Source: Certhia americana | Lineage: Eukaryota > Chordata > Aves > Passeriformes > Certhiidae | DNA: 64,000 nucleotides | Assembly: GCA_018697195.1 (NCBI GenBank) | Contig: CM031857.1 | Location: forward strand, 65,425,666-65,489,665 | Direction of reading: 5' to 3' | Shown here: positions 12,301 to 27,432 of the stretch, piece after piece | Position numbering within the stretch: position 1 is the stretch's first letter | How the letters are laid out: each line of letters opens with the position of its first letter | Notes under the pieces: model-generated | The model's input: only the letters and a program-made list of their open reading frames with translations | Databases searched by the model: none | What the model was told of the DNA's origin: nothing | Translations under genes and position numbers: made by a program

Positions 12301-15300
12301 TCACAAAATAACTAGTTCAATGAACAACAACTTGCTAATGTGAATTCAGGCTGAAACACATGAAAATTCTTTTTTCAGAAATGTCCTGAATGTATTGATT
12401 AGTAAATTAATGAGCAATTTTACTGGTTTATATATTTTTATACGTTTACATTAAAATTATTTAAAAAACCCACTTGATTTAACAGCTGTAAATAGTTAAC
12501 AGCATTTTTAAAATAAGTACTTAAATGAACACAACCTCCCAAAGAAAAAAGTACTCACTAAAACTAAAAAGCCCTACAACTGCTTGGTAATGTGTCCTTA
12601 ATCAAGACAAAAGTAATCGGTAGGGTGTATTACAGTTAAGAGGATGTATCCACAGCAGATGAAAGTTTGCTCTCAATTTATGACCCCTAATAAAATCAAT
12701 TAGATTAAGCACAAAAAGCTTGAGTAAGGAAATGGTAGCTAAATACATGAAGTTCAAAAGAAGCAGAAGTTGTTAAAGAAGAATTATTTAAAGGTTTTAT
12801 CTAGGTCACTTAGCAGACTTATAAAGAGTTCAGAATAGTTAGGTAGAATAAATATTTGTTTCAAAAAATGTAACCTGCTTAAAAAGTTAATACTGAACAT
12901 TTTCCAGGTTTGCAGGATAAGGCAACTATTTCAAAACACACAAGACAGACTTGCTTAGACTATGGTACCATGTCTGTGCCTAAGCCCTAGAGAAATGTTC
13001 TCATAAATCAAGGAGATACCTATGTAACAGAAAAAAGAGAGCTCATATTCTCCTATCAGGCAATTTATGGACAATGGAAATACGGTCCACTACTCTGTAT
13101 AGTCCCCAGTATTCCATAGCCACAGTGTTCTGTGTACAGTAGCCAGTATTTATTTTGTTCTCCAAATTAAACATGAAAAACAGTCAGATACTCAAGTGTT
13201 GTATTTTTTACTGCTTGTTGACTTGTCACATGAAACAGGATCCTGGGACATGACCACCATAATGCAAAAGTAAATCATTCAGGCTTTAGATGTCCTTGGC
13301 TGTCATAAGGGCTTAGAGTAATCTTCACAATTTTTGTTTATCCTTCCATCTCCAGCAGCAGTTAAGGCTAGATTGTTATTTGGGGAAATACTACAGGGGA
13401 CACTCAAGTCTGGCAATTTCAGTGATAGTATATAAACTTAATAAATAAATTGATAATTTATTATTAAAAATCTTCATTTTAAATGCTTGGGCAGATAAAT
13501 ATTATTTGCAGATATTTGCAGCACTGCCCCCCTTTCCCAGCATCCACATGTCATTATTACAACCAGAACACATAAAGGGCCTGTGAATTTATTGCATAAT
13601 TTTTAGGCTTTCTCACTCACTCTGTTTCATTTCACTTAGATTTACATGTCTGCAATGCAGAAATACCTGCGTGGCACAGCCATCCTATGTACTTCTTTTA
13701 CAACCAATTGTACAACACAGGAGCTTCTATAGTTTGCTTCCTCTGATCACTCTGAACTTCTTTATAATGAAAAGTAAAACATCTTAAAAATCCAGTTCCT
13801 TGACTATCACACAGAAGATCACTGGTCACTGGTTCTGATAGAGAGTTCTACAGTGTAGACATAAACTGAAATGAATCAATTCACCACTGCAGATCAAAGT
13901 ATTTTAAGTAAGTATAAGTCCTATTGGAGGGATGTTTAGGAAATTTTCTCCATCTCCAAATCACTGCTGATGTGTGAGGTAGGTATCATATAATTTAGGA
14001 AATGGCATGAGAGTGCAGGGCCCTATGAGAAAGTGCAGTTTTCTGACACAGTGTTGGCAGATGGAAAGAAATAAATGTAATGTTGCCTTGTCTGTACTGT
14101 CTTTGGGAAATAGTTTCTAGAGTGGACTATCACCAGGACTACAATTGTATTTATTTATTCAGAGAGAACTAGCTGGATTACCCCAAAAGACTACACAAAA
14201 AGAAAAAAATGGTGGAGTGGGGGCAATCAGGATCCAGTAAAAATTGAGTTATTTTAAAGCACAAGAATACCCACAGAGATGAGCTCAACGTAAGACACCA
14301 TACACAGAATTAAGGAAAAAACTTTCTAGATAATCACTTAAGAGATAGCAAAGAAAATCTGCCCAAGAGTACAAATATTTTACATGGTTTTTGGGCTTTC
14401 CTTGTTAAATAGACTCAAATCTGATACTTTTTAGAAACATTTTGGTTATATAATACTCTAAAATACATATTTTCATAATAGAGACATTCAGGAAATAGAA
14501 AAAAATCAAACTTACTGGTTTAATACAATGTAGTTTACAAGTACACATATATAAAATGGGTATCTTTGTACACATCAATATATAAATCTATTGCAAACAT
14601 TACAGCTACACAGTAAATTGATTTTTTTTCAGTATGCACTCTAAAATGCAGTATTTAAAGTATTGCAAGTAAAGTTTGCAACAGTGTTTTTCAACTACAT
14701 TGTAAATATGCCATTAGCTTGTCTTGCTCATGTTAAGAGATCTGTTTATGCCATGAAGTTCAAACAAACATGTGACTTCTTTAAATTCAAAGCAAGCAAT
14801 TTGTAGGCTGCTCATCCATTATCTCCAAATGCGCTCTCTGTACAAGGTCTACTAAAGTAATGGTTCTTTCATCAAAGCCTAATGGTTTGTTTCAAATAAT
14901 CAAAGTAGTGTTTATATCACTGTCCTCAGGTGCAACCATTTTGTTTCCAGGAGAACAGTATAGTACACGCTAATGTCACAAGTGATAAATCAAAGCAACT
15001 ACATTTGTTTCTCTACCTTAAGCAATCTACCCTATGTCTTCAACAACAGCAACAAAAAAATCACCCTGGCATTTGCACTCTGTAGTTTATTCCGAGAGTA
15101 GGAGTAATTTTGCAAGAGTTAAGCATTTTATGCAAAACCACTCGCTTATCCCTTTCTCCCAAACATAACAAGTATAGCTTGACTATGTGGAAACTATCCC
15201 TGTTGTTATCTGAAGCCAGACAGGAAGATGCTTCTCCTTGCTACAAGATCTCTTGAATCCTGTGATTATTTTCATGCAACATCCTGCCTTTGGTTAACTA

Positions 15301-18076
15301 CAGTGTATCTGATCAACTCAATTATCCAAAGCACTCCAATTTTTCTATTTTTTAAACTTAGCTATCTAAAGGGGAAAAAAAACCTTTAAAAATCCTTTAA
15401 TTGGAAAAAACAAGAATTGAATTCACCTGCTACTTTGGAGGATCTTAGACAGTTCAATAGCCATATAGAGCAGAAGTTAAGTTAGAGCCATAACCACATT
15501 TTCCATTCTTTATTCTTCTGCAATGTTTTGTTTCATCATTGGTAAATTTTGTCTGTCTTAATATGATAAGATGGGAACTTCAGATATCCTGTGCACCACA
15601 CTGGATTTGGTGTAGTAATTACTGCAGTGATGTTATTCTTTTTACCAAAAATGTGCTGGGAAACTCAAGCAGGGAAAGCTTTCTGTCCAACGGGCAGCAG
15701 AACCTGCACGGACATCAATCATGCTCTATTTTCAATTAAAGGAATGACACCGACAGCAGCAGCAGGAGATGCTGTCAGTCCTATTAGATACAGGATGAGA
15801 GCTGCCTATATAAACAGCTGAAGAGAGTGAGAATCATGAAGTAACATGGGATCAATGATAGACAAGTGAGCTGGAGAGAACTAGAGGTTCACTTTGAGTC
15901 TAAGTGCCAACCATCATCTTCATCAGCATCCAATATCCAAGGAAAACTAATACTCACATTTTGTTCGAGGAAGAAGACAGGAACCATTGCATGATTGGGT
16001 GAGGTTTATGAATGAAGAAGGCGCTTAAAGTACTACTGGGCCTTTGGAAAGCTGATGTTTCGAAGAACATCATTAGAATAGTGAGCTGTAGTAAAACAAA
16101 CAACCAAAACAACACCTTTCCATCCACTTAAGTTTGGAAACTTGAAATGCAAGATTCATTGTGGAAAAAGCATCCCCCTGTACTCCAGGACTCCTCATGA
16201 TATCAGCCTGCTTCCTAAATGACAGAATTTAGTAAATTACCCACATCTGCCAGAATGTATCTCAGGAGTTACTGTGGTACATCCCACCACACAGAAGGAG
16301 GAAAATAAAAAGCAGAAATTAATACACCACTAATAAATTCACATTTGGATAATTTTTGTCCTATGGAACTTTCTACCAATTAACACTAACTCTGAAATAC
16401 AAAAGAATAAGGAGACAAAAAATAAGAAAAAAATTTCAGTGATGTTATGCCATAACATTTTTTTTTCCAAAATGACAAGGAAAAAAAAAAAGTTTATTTG
16501 AAATATTTTTTTTTCTTTTTTTTTGCCCCAGAAGTTAGCATATCAGGAGCTGGAGTTAAAAAAAAAAAAAAAAAAACAAAACAAAAACCAGGCCTGACTC
16601 TTCTGTTTTTAATTGTGTTAAAAGATCTGGACAACTGCTAGAGCAAGTGGAATTAAATGCCATGACAAAAATTGTGGAGCTTGACAAGACGGCAGAGGAA
16701 ACAGTTTCTGAGCCCTCTTTCTTTACACTCTTAAACCACTACATCTATTCTTTTCCCAACCTTACCTGTAGATGCAACAAGTAAGCAGAAATAAAGTTGG
16801 TGTCGGTAGTATTTACGTAAATAAAAGATATATCAAGGAAAGCAATTGCCAAGAAAAGTCTGCCAGGGTTTTGGTTTAGAAAATATGGCCACCAAGAAGA
16901 GCTAAGAGCAGTAGTACTCAGTCTGAGGAGGGAAGTGTGGGGAGCATAGGAGGGCCTGTCTGGCTTCTCTTTTGTATCTGTTTTCTCTCAGCTGCTTGTC
17001 CGTAGTGCAGAAGGACAGAAGTTTTCTACTCACAAGCAGCATTCAGGCACCAAAATGAGTCACTAGCTCATAGCTGCAGCATACTGAGGAAGAAAGCAGA
17101 CATGTGGGCCTGAACACAGGGAAGGAAACACTGGAGCATTCTGTTGGCTTCTTTCACTCGTTTTCCTCTTCAGCCATCCCAAAACCTGCTGCTTAGCTCC
17201 CTACGTCTCCACTTATAAAGCCACTCACCTCACAAGGTAGCTTCAAACATCTGGGAAGACTCTGGAGAAAAAAAAATTAATGGTGCCAGAAGAGCTAGCC
17301 AAAGAGTAGGAAAAGAATTGGGAAGCTAAGGTGTAAAAAGGCAGAAAAGTAAGAAGAAAAATCCCATTTCTCACTTTTCTTTGTGCACATCAAGGCTACT
17401 ACCCAACACGTTCAGATGTACCAAATGCGGAACCCCAAGGAGCAAGACAAAGAAGAAAAAAAAATTCCTCTGGCTTATTTTACCCAATATAGAATAAACT
17501 CTACAATGAAAGTGTGAATAAGCTGATTAAATCTGACATTAAAAATACATTCCTATCAACTTGCTTTCGTACATGAGTCACCACAACAACTAACTTTTTG
17601 AAAAACAAAGGAAACCACCGGATACAAATTCTCCTCAGTTCATTAAGGGGGCTATTTTATTCAGTGAAAAAAGCCTTGAAAACAAAGACTTACTTGGCTA
17701 GCCATCTAATACTAAATAGTGATTAATTTTCTACTACCACACTCCCTATTAGTATTACTCCCAAATGTTCAGTTTAATTTAAGTACTTTCTGATTCATGA
17801 ACAAGGGAATAACATACAGCTATAAAAAGGTAATCCAATCCTAAAATGGCCTTAACCCCCATAATCTGCACTTCAATGGCAAGGGAAACTGTATAGTTTT
17901 GAAACTGTAATCAAGATTTTTTTTTTTTTTTCAACATACACACTGGAGCTGTCCTTTGCTCCCATCACTTATTAGATTACAATAAAACGACCATGTTCTC
18001 TTTATGGTGGGAACACAGCGACCCTGGGGTGATTTATAATCTTGTGAAACCCTGTCCACACTGCTGACCAGACTTC

Positions 18077-18098
18077 TTTTTTTTTTTTTTTTTTTTTT
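18077..18098. repeat. Poly-T tract
   Basis: A 22-base T run in the intron, which is poly-A on the DACH1-sense strand. No SINE or processed gene body is recognised next to it. Confidence 0.85.
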
Positions 18099-18507
18099 GG
18101 AGGTCACTATCTGTTTCTTCAACTGATGTCTTCCTGCTGTGACAACACTGCTGGATAGCTGTCAGCACATAAGTATTTTTCAGACTACGTATTATCGCTG
18201 TACACACTTCTTGTGGGTTGTTGTTTGTTGGGGTTTTTTGGGGTTTTTTTGAAAGCATTTCTGCGTTTGGTGTTTACACAGTAAAACAGACCATTCTAGG
18301 AATGGTTCTTAGAATTTCTCTTCAGCCTGATGCCTAAACCAGGAAGGACAACTAAACAGAAAAATACCGGATCTCTTAATGACAGAAATAACACTGTTTC
18401 TTCTAAACTTAACACGCTACTATTGACTACATATCACACTGCAGTCTTTTTATCACCAATGTTTTTGCATTTCAGGAACAAAATATCTGGATTATTCCCT
18501 GATGGAA

Positions 18508-18533
18508 TTTCACGTACAAATTTCACGTACAAA
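18508..18533. repeat. 13-bp tandem duplication
   Basis: TTTCACGTACAAA occurs twice in direct succession within intron 1. No wider context is visible. Confidence 0.9.
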
Positions 18534-21500
18534 TTAAATTCAAGCTTTGGGAAACATGTATAAAATGGGGGTTTTAAGTGGCAAAAACAAAGAGAGAAGC
18601 AGAAAGAACCAAATTGTATACAAACAGTACAGTAGAAAATATAAAGAAGTTGCAGATACTGAAATAAATGCACAGTTTTCTTGTTTATTAAATAAATGCA
18701 TATTGAGAAAATATTTCTGAACTTTCCCCACCCTCAGCATGCTCGCTCTGAGATACACTTATCTAATTCAGTCTAATGGAAAGCATCACTAATTTTACTA
18801 TCTACAAATATTTTTAGCAATGTCATTTTAAAAAAAACCCTAACTTCACATAGTGCTTATTCCTCACACATTTCAAACCACTGTATTTTAAAAATAAACA
18901 TCAATAAAAGTGTGTAATCTTATGCTTCTCCTAAAATACGCCAATATTCATTTGATTTAGACATTCAAAAATTAATCATTAAAGATAAGTTAACTAGAGC
19001 CAAACAGTGACTTTGCTATGATTCCTAGGCAAAGACATCCTTGTGCAACCTCAAGTGAAAGTTCATGATGATAACAGCCACCCTTTCCCCTCACTTGCCC
19101 ATGCTATGCCAGGAATTCAGTAAATTGTCCTGGGTCCCACCCTGTACAGCACAGATTACATTACATATCTCCTACTTTGGACACTGAATAGAGTTACAGA
19201 TGCTGCCTACTCCCTAATTTGACTGACTGCATAACTAAAGCTTCATTCTGGTCATAATTAGAACTTGACTCATTAATAGCAAAATTTGCACTGATCTGAA
19301 TATTGCAAGATTTGTCTTTTGAAGTAAATGCTCAGCTGCTCCACGTAATATCTACTAGATCCTTTCTTTCGCTATGCAAGCTAGTGGCATTTCATAACAA
19401 CTTTCAATGGAAGTAGAAGTCAGGTAAATATCACTTGAAACAATATTAGATAGCTACAAGTAAATACAACAGGTAATTGAATTATGCACGAAACTTCCAC
19501 AACTTTCTTCATATCTATCGACTCCAGCTAAACATATAACAATTTTTTTACTGAAATGTAACTGTTCAATATTCTAGTGAAGACAACAAAATAAAGCATT
19601 TCAATCAGATGTGTTTGACAGTTTTTTCACCTGCCAAATATCTGGTTTAGGAAAATAAAATTACATGCAGTCTTCACAATATTGCACTTGATATTTAAAA
19701 ATTAAATAGACTCATGCTGGAGTTAACACCAGCTATTCTTTATTGTTTTATTCATCACTGTAAGCTATTACAGAAGGATAAAAAAAGTATTTCACTTCAT
19801 GGAGATAAGGACAAATTGATAATTGTAGCTAATAAGTCAGGTTGTCCTTTGCTCTCAAGGAGGTAACCTACTGTTTCACTCCTCTAAGGACTTGCTTAAT
19901 AAGATGAACAAATTCTCGGGGAAAAAAAAAAATCAATTAAAATTGAGAAAAGTCCCCTAGGATAAAGTTAGTTTGGCAGTCCATGCATTTCTCAATCATT
20001 ACTTCAGTTTGTTCTAAGTAATACGCTCTTACTGCATGTTTCTAAGTAGTACTCCTTTTGGTAAAGAAGCACTTTCAGAAGTGAACTCTAAAAACCAATG
20101 CTGAATCAGCAAGGGCTGCTGGATAAAAGAGGGGTTAAGAAATAAGACATCCAATGGATGCAAAGAACACCATTAGAAACAAAGTACATACTCCTAGGAC
20201 TGCAAAATGAAAAGTCAATATGAGTTGCTAATATAAAAAATCCTTTTATAATGGACTGTTCACTTGTTTATCTAAGCAGGTCCTTATAGAGTCTTTACAT
20301 TGCAGCAGATCCTGGAGGAGTGGAGAGATTATGCATTCATTCATTTGTTCTGCAAACTACAAAAAACATTCCCAATCTGCAATCATGAACCAACGAACTC
20401 CACATTCCAAGGACAATCATATAACAAAACAGGAAATCCAGGAATAATTTCTCTTAAGCACCCTTCATCCTGTTTGCTGTTAATTTAATTTTTTTTTAAA
20501 GCAAAACCCCCTCTTGCTCATTAATATGCAAAACAGTAACAAAAATATATCTTTCTTTTCCTTTTTTTTTTTTTTAATCTATTGGATTAATCACTGTCTC
20601 AGAATACCCTGCAGGTATATTTTTGTATAACAGCACTAGTCACCAAAGCCAAAATGTTAATCCCAACAATCTGGCCCAACATAAATTAGTAAATTATAGC
20701 AAACTCATCCAAAATTTCCTATCCTCTGGTAAATTCTGTTTATATTATCCCTTACATCTCAAAACATGGCTGCATGCTGTTATGTAGATGCTATGCTTCA
20801 GTCTACTTATGACTAGCAATTTCAATGATGGAGGAATGACTACAGCACTTTGAAAGCATATCAGCTAAAGGGGCAATGTAGATAAAAATGTATTTCAAGC
20901 CAGAAGAAAATAGAAGTGGCTATGCTTATTCAGGGAAGTCATTAAAAAAAAATTTAAAAAGCAAGCATGCATTTACAGCACGTTTCATTCATCTGCATAC
21001 AGACACATAAAGTCGGATTCAGCTGCCTGAACAGGCATGTAAATTTATTTTAGTTTCCATGGGTTATTGTGATGGCTCTCAAAAAGAAAGAGATCTCCTG
21101 CAAGTCACTCATATCTGCCTTTACAGGTGTCTCACACTGAGCACTCCTGAGCCACAGAAACACCTCAAGTGGCACTAGATGCTGATGTTTAGGCAATTAG
21201 ACCGAGGTCAGCTAAAGTGAGATTATTGCCCCTAACTTGAGACATCTAATAGCTGTCTTAGTCTAAACTCATATCAAAACCCCTTCAATAGTTAGAGGAA
21301 TAAAGAGTGGCAGCTCTAGAATGCAATTCATCTTGTCTATCTTACCATATACTCTGAGGAAAATGAACGGTTTGTCTGGAGGTGCCCATACCTCTCTATT
21401 TGAATATAAAGGAGTGTAGCTCAAATTAAAAAACTTTACATACCTGAGGCTAATGGAATGAAGTTCACTCTCAATCATGCTGCTTTAAAAATATATTATG

Positions 21501-24500
21501 CTACTTCTTACCTACTGCATGTAAAGGAGGAGTGCCTAAAATAGGTATCTAGAAAGTGGTTGTCTAAGTTCCTATTCTTGTCAAAGAAGATCTAGTCAAA
21601 GAAGGCTAGAAAGCTATTCAGTGGAGCAAACGTAGGTGTCTGCCTTAAAATAATGAGTCTTCCTTTGACTGCATCAAGTAATCCACCATTGACTAAACCC
21701 TGAGTCGAATTCCTCCCTATGAGTTTGACTGTCTGATTACAGGAGCCTCGTGCCACCTGCGATGCCCTGAAGTATCCAAGACATGCAGACGAGCTGGCAG
21801 ACTTGACAAAAGACTTGGGAAAGAGTTACACTCCTCTGAACAGCAGCTGTAAAACAGATAAGATACCCTAGGGCCCTTCAAATGCATCTAGATGCCTGTG
21901 TTTATGCAATTGAATCATGTCCTACAAATCCAAACAGCAAGTTAATTTGGAGTAGCTAGAGCATTAAAATGATATGTTAGCTTACTTGAAGGCAACTTCT
22001 CCATGTACAAGTCTCTTACCTTGTTGGTCTGAAACAAGTGACTGGAAGATCTCCTCTTGTCACCCTAGAAAACCTTATTCCTTCAGAAACTTAACCCTGG
22101 ATTTCTACTGCATCCTGTAATAACTTTAATAATTTATCTGTGCTCTTAAAATTACATTTTTATTTGGACAAATATACCCACATTTTCAAAATGAATGATA
22201 GTATATGTGTCATACAATAGCTAGAAGAAGTGAAGAAACTCCAAATGTTTTTATATACAATCTATTCTTTGCATACAGCATATTTAATGCTTTCTCCATC
22301 ATTATCACAAAACTTTGCAATATTAGAAGCTGTTAAGATTTTCAGATACTCCACCTGGCAGCCACCCCATAATGATAACCACAAATTTGTTATTACTCTG
22401 AAGGTGAAGAATAAGAAAGCATGCCATAAAATTTGTTCTGCACTCCTTCTGTGATATTTTAGACATTTAAGCTGTTGTTACGTGTCATTATTCTGTCAGT
22501 AACAGATCAACTATACGAGGTTTTCCATATATTTCTCCGTCATTCCTTTCCTTCACCTCCAGTTCTTTCTCATCTAAGGGTTCTTGTCCCTTGCTATAAT
22601 CATATTAGTTCAACTGTTTGGCTGGCTGTGTTCAAAAGTCAAATGCATAAAATCAAAGTGGAAAAAAACTTTTAGAAGTCTAAAAAGTGTTGGGTTGGCT
22701 GGACTTGGATCTTGGTTTGTTGTTGTAGTATTTTCTTTTTAAATACAAATATTTCACTGCAGCAGTTTATACAGGTAAGGAAAGAATTGAGTCAATGCAA
22801 TGCACAGGACAGAATCATCGGTATGAACAGGGAAGAGAACCACTTAAAATAGCTGCCAGGTGAACAGTAACACAGAGCCACTATCTTAGTTTGCATCTAA
22901 AAACTACATTTGAAATAACTTGACTCCTGACATGGAGAACACAGCTGACTGGACAAAGAAATGAAAATATGAAAATAGACCAACAATAGCCCATTTTTTT
23001 CATTAAAAAATAAATACAATTTTAAAAAATCCATACTTTTGGGTGGAGAAATAACTACCAAAAACTAACAGGCCAAAGAGAGGAAAATTATATGTTAAGA
23101 GAGTACAATCCTGAAGTTTTCCAAGCTGCAGAGACTGGTAGTCCTGTTGAACCCATAAACAGCTGGCACATTTGGGACACTGAGAGCCTCCCACTTCTGC
23201 CAGGACATCAGGCATCACCAACCAGCTCCCAGATGTCCAGGAGGCTGGTGGCCCCTTTGCACAGACAGACTACAGAATTCATACATCTGATGAAGTATAT
23301 GACTCAGATGTCTTCTGAGTCTGCAAATGACTGAAATATCAGTGTCATCTTCCATTTATGAATGCACAGTTTGGGTCAGCTTCCCAGCTGTTGTTCCAAC
23401 CAATGAGAGAGTAAGAGAATGCACTGTATAAACAATTATCTTCTACGAATAGCTGTATTCTACAGCTATTACAATAAGAGGAGTTAAAAATCATTCTAAG
23501 AAATACTGGTCATGATCAGCATCTTCTCCTGATTTGATTCTCTAGAAGGCAAATGCAAAGATTGGTGTAAAAATCAAAGATTGTATTAAATGGGAGTTAC
23601 ATAATTTTTCTCCTGGGGACACCAACTTCAGATGAGCTTCATAGCTGGCCTTCTCAAAACTTCATTCCTCATCTGACACTGTAGGACCTTTAATACATTC
23701 CACATGTCTTGAGGCAGCTTCCTTCATCTCATGATCCTGCTGCACCTCATTATGTAAGTTAGTTAGTTAGGTTGAAAAGTTGCCATGAATCAAAAGGGAA
23801 ATAATTGGGCAGCATTGCTGGTGATTTTTCTTTCTAAATCACAACCCATCTTTACTTACGCCTAATACTAAAAAATCCCAGCTCTGGTGAATAAATGCCA
23901 GTTGTCTAGCCTACCTTTCCATCCTTAGGACCCAGTTTTCCCAGAACTGAAATCCTAGTCTAGCCTAGTCTAGCTGATTCTCAATAACTAATATTTTCCC
24001 GTGGTGTTTCAATGTTTGTTACCAGTTACCTTACCCTGATTTCTAAATCTGAATAGCAAAAAGTTGTTAAGCATTCGTGAGGCCTAAGAAATTTTGTTCA
24101 CGATTGGTGTTCTACTGACTTTGTTCAGGTTTCCTTTCAGATAAAAAAAAAAAAGCCCAATACACACCGTAACAGGAATATAGCTACTTAAAAGTGTTCA
24201 AATGTAAGTATGTGCTTCTACAACAGCTAAAGTTCATCTACACTGAGGTCACCAATTTACAGTATTGTCTTCCTCCTGTTCCAAGACAAGTACTACCACC
24301 CCTTCTTCCATACAGGCACTAGAATTTGTAGCAAGACACTTTGAATAATTAGTCCGACTGAAAACTAGTCCTTCCAAAGAGGGGGGGAAAAAAAGTTTAA
24401 TTTTCAGCTGGTCTGAGCAGGGAAACAACTTGCTTACCATATTCCTGTTTAATTAGAACACTGTTGTTCAGGGACAGTGGAGAGTTCTTAACCTTGTCTA

Positions 24501-25588
24501 GCAGAAATGTGTTGCAGCCTGTCTTGATCTACATAAAATGAAAATGTGGTTATATCAGAGCATTCATCTCACTTTTAATTTAGCTCGCATAGGTGAGAAT
24601 ATTAGTAAAGACACTGCTGCACTGCCTTCATCAGGAATTGGCAACTGTAATGCTTGGTACAGGCTTTTAAAGGGACAATACTCAAGCTGCTAGACAACAC
24701 TGCCAGACCTCCACTGCTCCTGTTACAAATGCTGGCAAAGTTACTGGCTCCTGCTGCAGTCACACTTACCTTGTGCTGTGAAAACATACCCTATTAGTGG
24801 TTAATTTTTTCATGGGTGCTATCACTAATTCTTGCTCCCCAAATGCACATTCTTCAAGTGATGCTCTAAGCGTGAAATACAAAAGCCTAAGTTTTGTAGC
24901 TTTACAGACTAGGAAAGTAGATTTAACCTGCATGTGACTCACTTCTCTCATTATCTTTGGAGAACTGGCTCTTAAAAAATTACAAGACCCTAACTTCAGA
25001 GTTTAAAAAATAAAAAAAATCCCTGAAAAAAAAATTTTTTTTCCTAATTTTTCTTATTTTTCTTGAGTTGCATGTCAGATAGACTGCAAAACGAGCCCAA
25101 ATAGTTGGATTTCAAGAATCTTGCCTTCAACACAAAGCTTTCACTTGTAGAAAAAAAAAGATACAGCACAATCCGTAACCCATTTTCTATGACCCTATCC
25201 AGACTGCTTTCATTCAAATAAATGTGCCCATTTCATGTCTGAACCTGAACTACAGCTCTTTGGTAAAACACACTGAGAACCTCAACAGGGCATTCCTCCC
25301 AAGTGCACAACTGCCTCTAGTAACTATTAACTCAGGTAGGAAATGCAGCATGTGAATCAGTAACAACTATGTTTTGTTGGGGATAAGACCTGCACTACAT
25401 ATACTGAAACAGTTTCGTGGGCCAAGAGCACCAGCTTCCTGCACAGTTTGCTGTTGTTCATCACCAGATATGCTATCAAAAAGCAATATGGTGGTGCAAC
25501 TCAAGGTACTGATGAGCGAATACTAAGCAAAGTGAGTTATTTATTCCAGGATAGGCAAACAGTCTGACTTTATATTCCATAAACAGCA

Positions 25589-26880
25589 TAGAATCGTAGA
25601 ATCATTAAGGTTGAAAAAGACCTTCAAGATCGAGTCCAACCTTTGACTGAACATCACCTTATCAACTAAACCACAGAACTGTAAGTGCCACATCCAGTTG
25701 TTTCTTGAGCATTTCCCAGGATGGTGACTCCACCCTGGGCAGTCCATTCCAGTGCTTAACCATCATTTCAGTAAAGAAATTCATCCTTATGTCCAACCTG
25801 AAGCTAACTTGGCACAACTTGAGGCTACATCTTCTTGTCCTCTCACTAGCTGCTCGGGTAAGAGACCAACTCCCACCTCACTATGACCTCCCCTCAGGTT
25901 GTAGTGAGATCTCCCCTGAGCTTCCTTTACTCCAGCCTGAACAAGCCCAGCTCTCTCAGCAATTTCCACAGGACATGATCTCTAGACCCTTCACCAGCTC
26001 TGCTGCCCTTCCCTGGACACACTCCAGCACTTCAGTGTCCTTGTAGTGAGGGGCTCAAAACCAGACACAGCACTTGAGGTGTGCCCTCACCAGTGCCGAG
26101 TACAGGGGGACAATCCCTGCCTGGTCCTGCTGGCCACACTGCTGCTGATACTGGCCAGGATGCCACCAGCCTTCTTGGCCACCTGGGCACACTGTTGGCT
26201 CATGTTCAGCTACTGTCAACCAGCACCCAGATCCTTTTCCACTGGGCAGCTTTCCAGATACTCTTCCTCCAGCCTGTAGCACTGCATGGGGTTGTTGTGA
26301 CCCAGCTGCATCCTCAGCCCATCAATCCAGCATGTCCAGATCCCCCTGCAGAGCCTTCATACCCTCCAGCAGATCAACACTACCCCTCAGGTTGCTGTCA
26401 TCTGTGAACTTATTCAATCCTCTCTTTCAAATCATGGATATTTAACAGGACTGGACCCAATACTGAGTCCTGGGGAACACCACTGGTTCTTGCGTGCCAA
26501 CTGGATGTACCACCACTCACCACAACTCTCTGGACCCAGCCATCCAGCCAGTTCTTACCCCAGCAAAGGGTGCATCTGTCCATGCCATGGGCTGCCAGCT
26601 TTTTCAGGAGAATGCTGTGGGAGACAGTGTCAAATGTCTTACTAAAGTCCAGGTAGACACAGCCTTTCCCTCATCCACCACCATGTCATAGCAGGAGATC
26701 ATGTTGTCAAGCAGGACCTGCCTTTCCCAAACTGATGCTACCCTGTACATAAATGCCACATGCACTCAAAATGATCAGTTCCATGACCTTCCCCATCACT
26801 GAGGTCAGGCTGGCAGGTCTGTAGTTCGCTGGATCCTCCTTACAACCTTCTTGCAGATGGGTGTCAGACTGGCTAACCCC
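25589..26880 (-). mobile_element. CR1 LINE, long 3' UTR-type fragment (about 1.3 kb)
   Basis: This is the largest repeat in the window. Read on the minus strand, it ends with the CR1-like GGTCTTTTTCAACCTTAATG and ATTCTACGATTCTATG. Before that come blocks I know from the long 3' region of some avian CR1 subfamilies: the plus-strand text includes CTTCTTGGCCACCTGGGCAC, CACTGGGCAGCTTTCCAG, TCCTGGGGAACACCACTGG and CTAAAGTCCAGGTAGACACA. G+C is higher than in the surrounding intron, and the open frames inside are chance frames. The subfamily is not resolved, and a related composite element is a less likely alternative. Confidence 0.82.
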
Positions 26881-27320
26881 CATGGAATGAAGAAGATGAT
26901 TTCCTGCTCACACAAAACCTACATATACCCCAAGCTCTCCATTTAAAAACTGTTAATTTAATGGTTGCAGTTAGTTGGGTCAGACTCTACAAACAGATGA
27001 ATAAACAGCCCATCTCCAATAACAACATTAACGGACCAAAATTTGGAGATACAGATCTTAATGTTTTACCGCTATAACCCTTTCCCCTGTTCCTACACCT
27101 CAGAAATATCCTAAAACCTTTCAATATCTTTAATACAAAAGCCAACATCTCAGAAAAAATAACAAGTACCAGTAAGAATCTAAATAAACAAAGCAAAAAT
27201 TTAATAAGAAATTCTAATTCTATAATCCACTATGAAAGCTAAAAGTATTATCAAATATAAAATTAATATCTTTTCAGATAACTATCATCATAAACATAAC
27301 TGAATGGCATAAACATGCAA

Positions 27321-27432
27321 CAGAATCACAGGATGGGTACAGTTGGAAAAGACCACAGTGGGTCATCTGGTCCAACCTCCCTACTTAAGCAGGGTCATAC
27401 TAGAGCACATTGCACAGGATTGCAATCACATA
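27321..27432 (-). mobile_element. CR1 LINE, 3' end fragment (different subfamily)
   Basis: The plus strand reads CAGAATCACAGGATGGGTAC, then GTTGGAAAAGACCACAGTGG, GTCATCTGGTCCAACCTCCC and AAGCAGGGTCAT...GCACAGGATTGC. This is the reverse complement of a CR1 3' end of the kind with AGCAGGGTCACCTAGAGCA. It lies 0.44 kb from the long CR1 fragment but has different diagnostic bases, so it is a separate insertion. Confidence 0.85.

Noticed and set aside
16558..16576. Poly-A tracts as signs of processed pseudogenes or SINEs
   Set aside because: No gene-like or SINE body precedes this or the other A runs. Birds have few processed pseudogenes, and slippage explains the tracts.
25705..26691. Several 65-113 codon frames, plus strand
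   Set aside because: They lie wholly within the long CR1 fragment and read its 3' region in antisense, so they are not genes.
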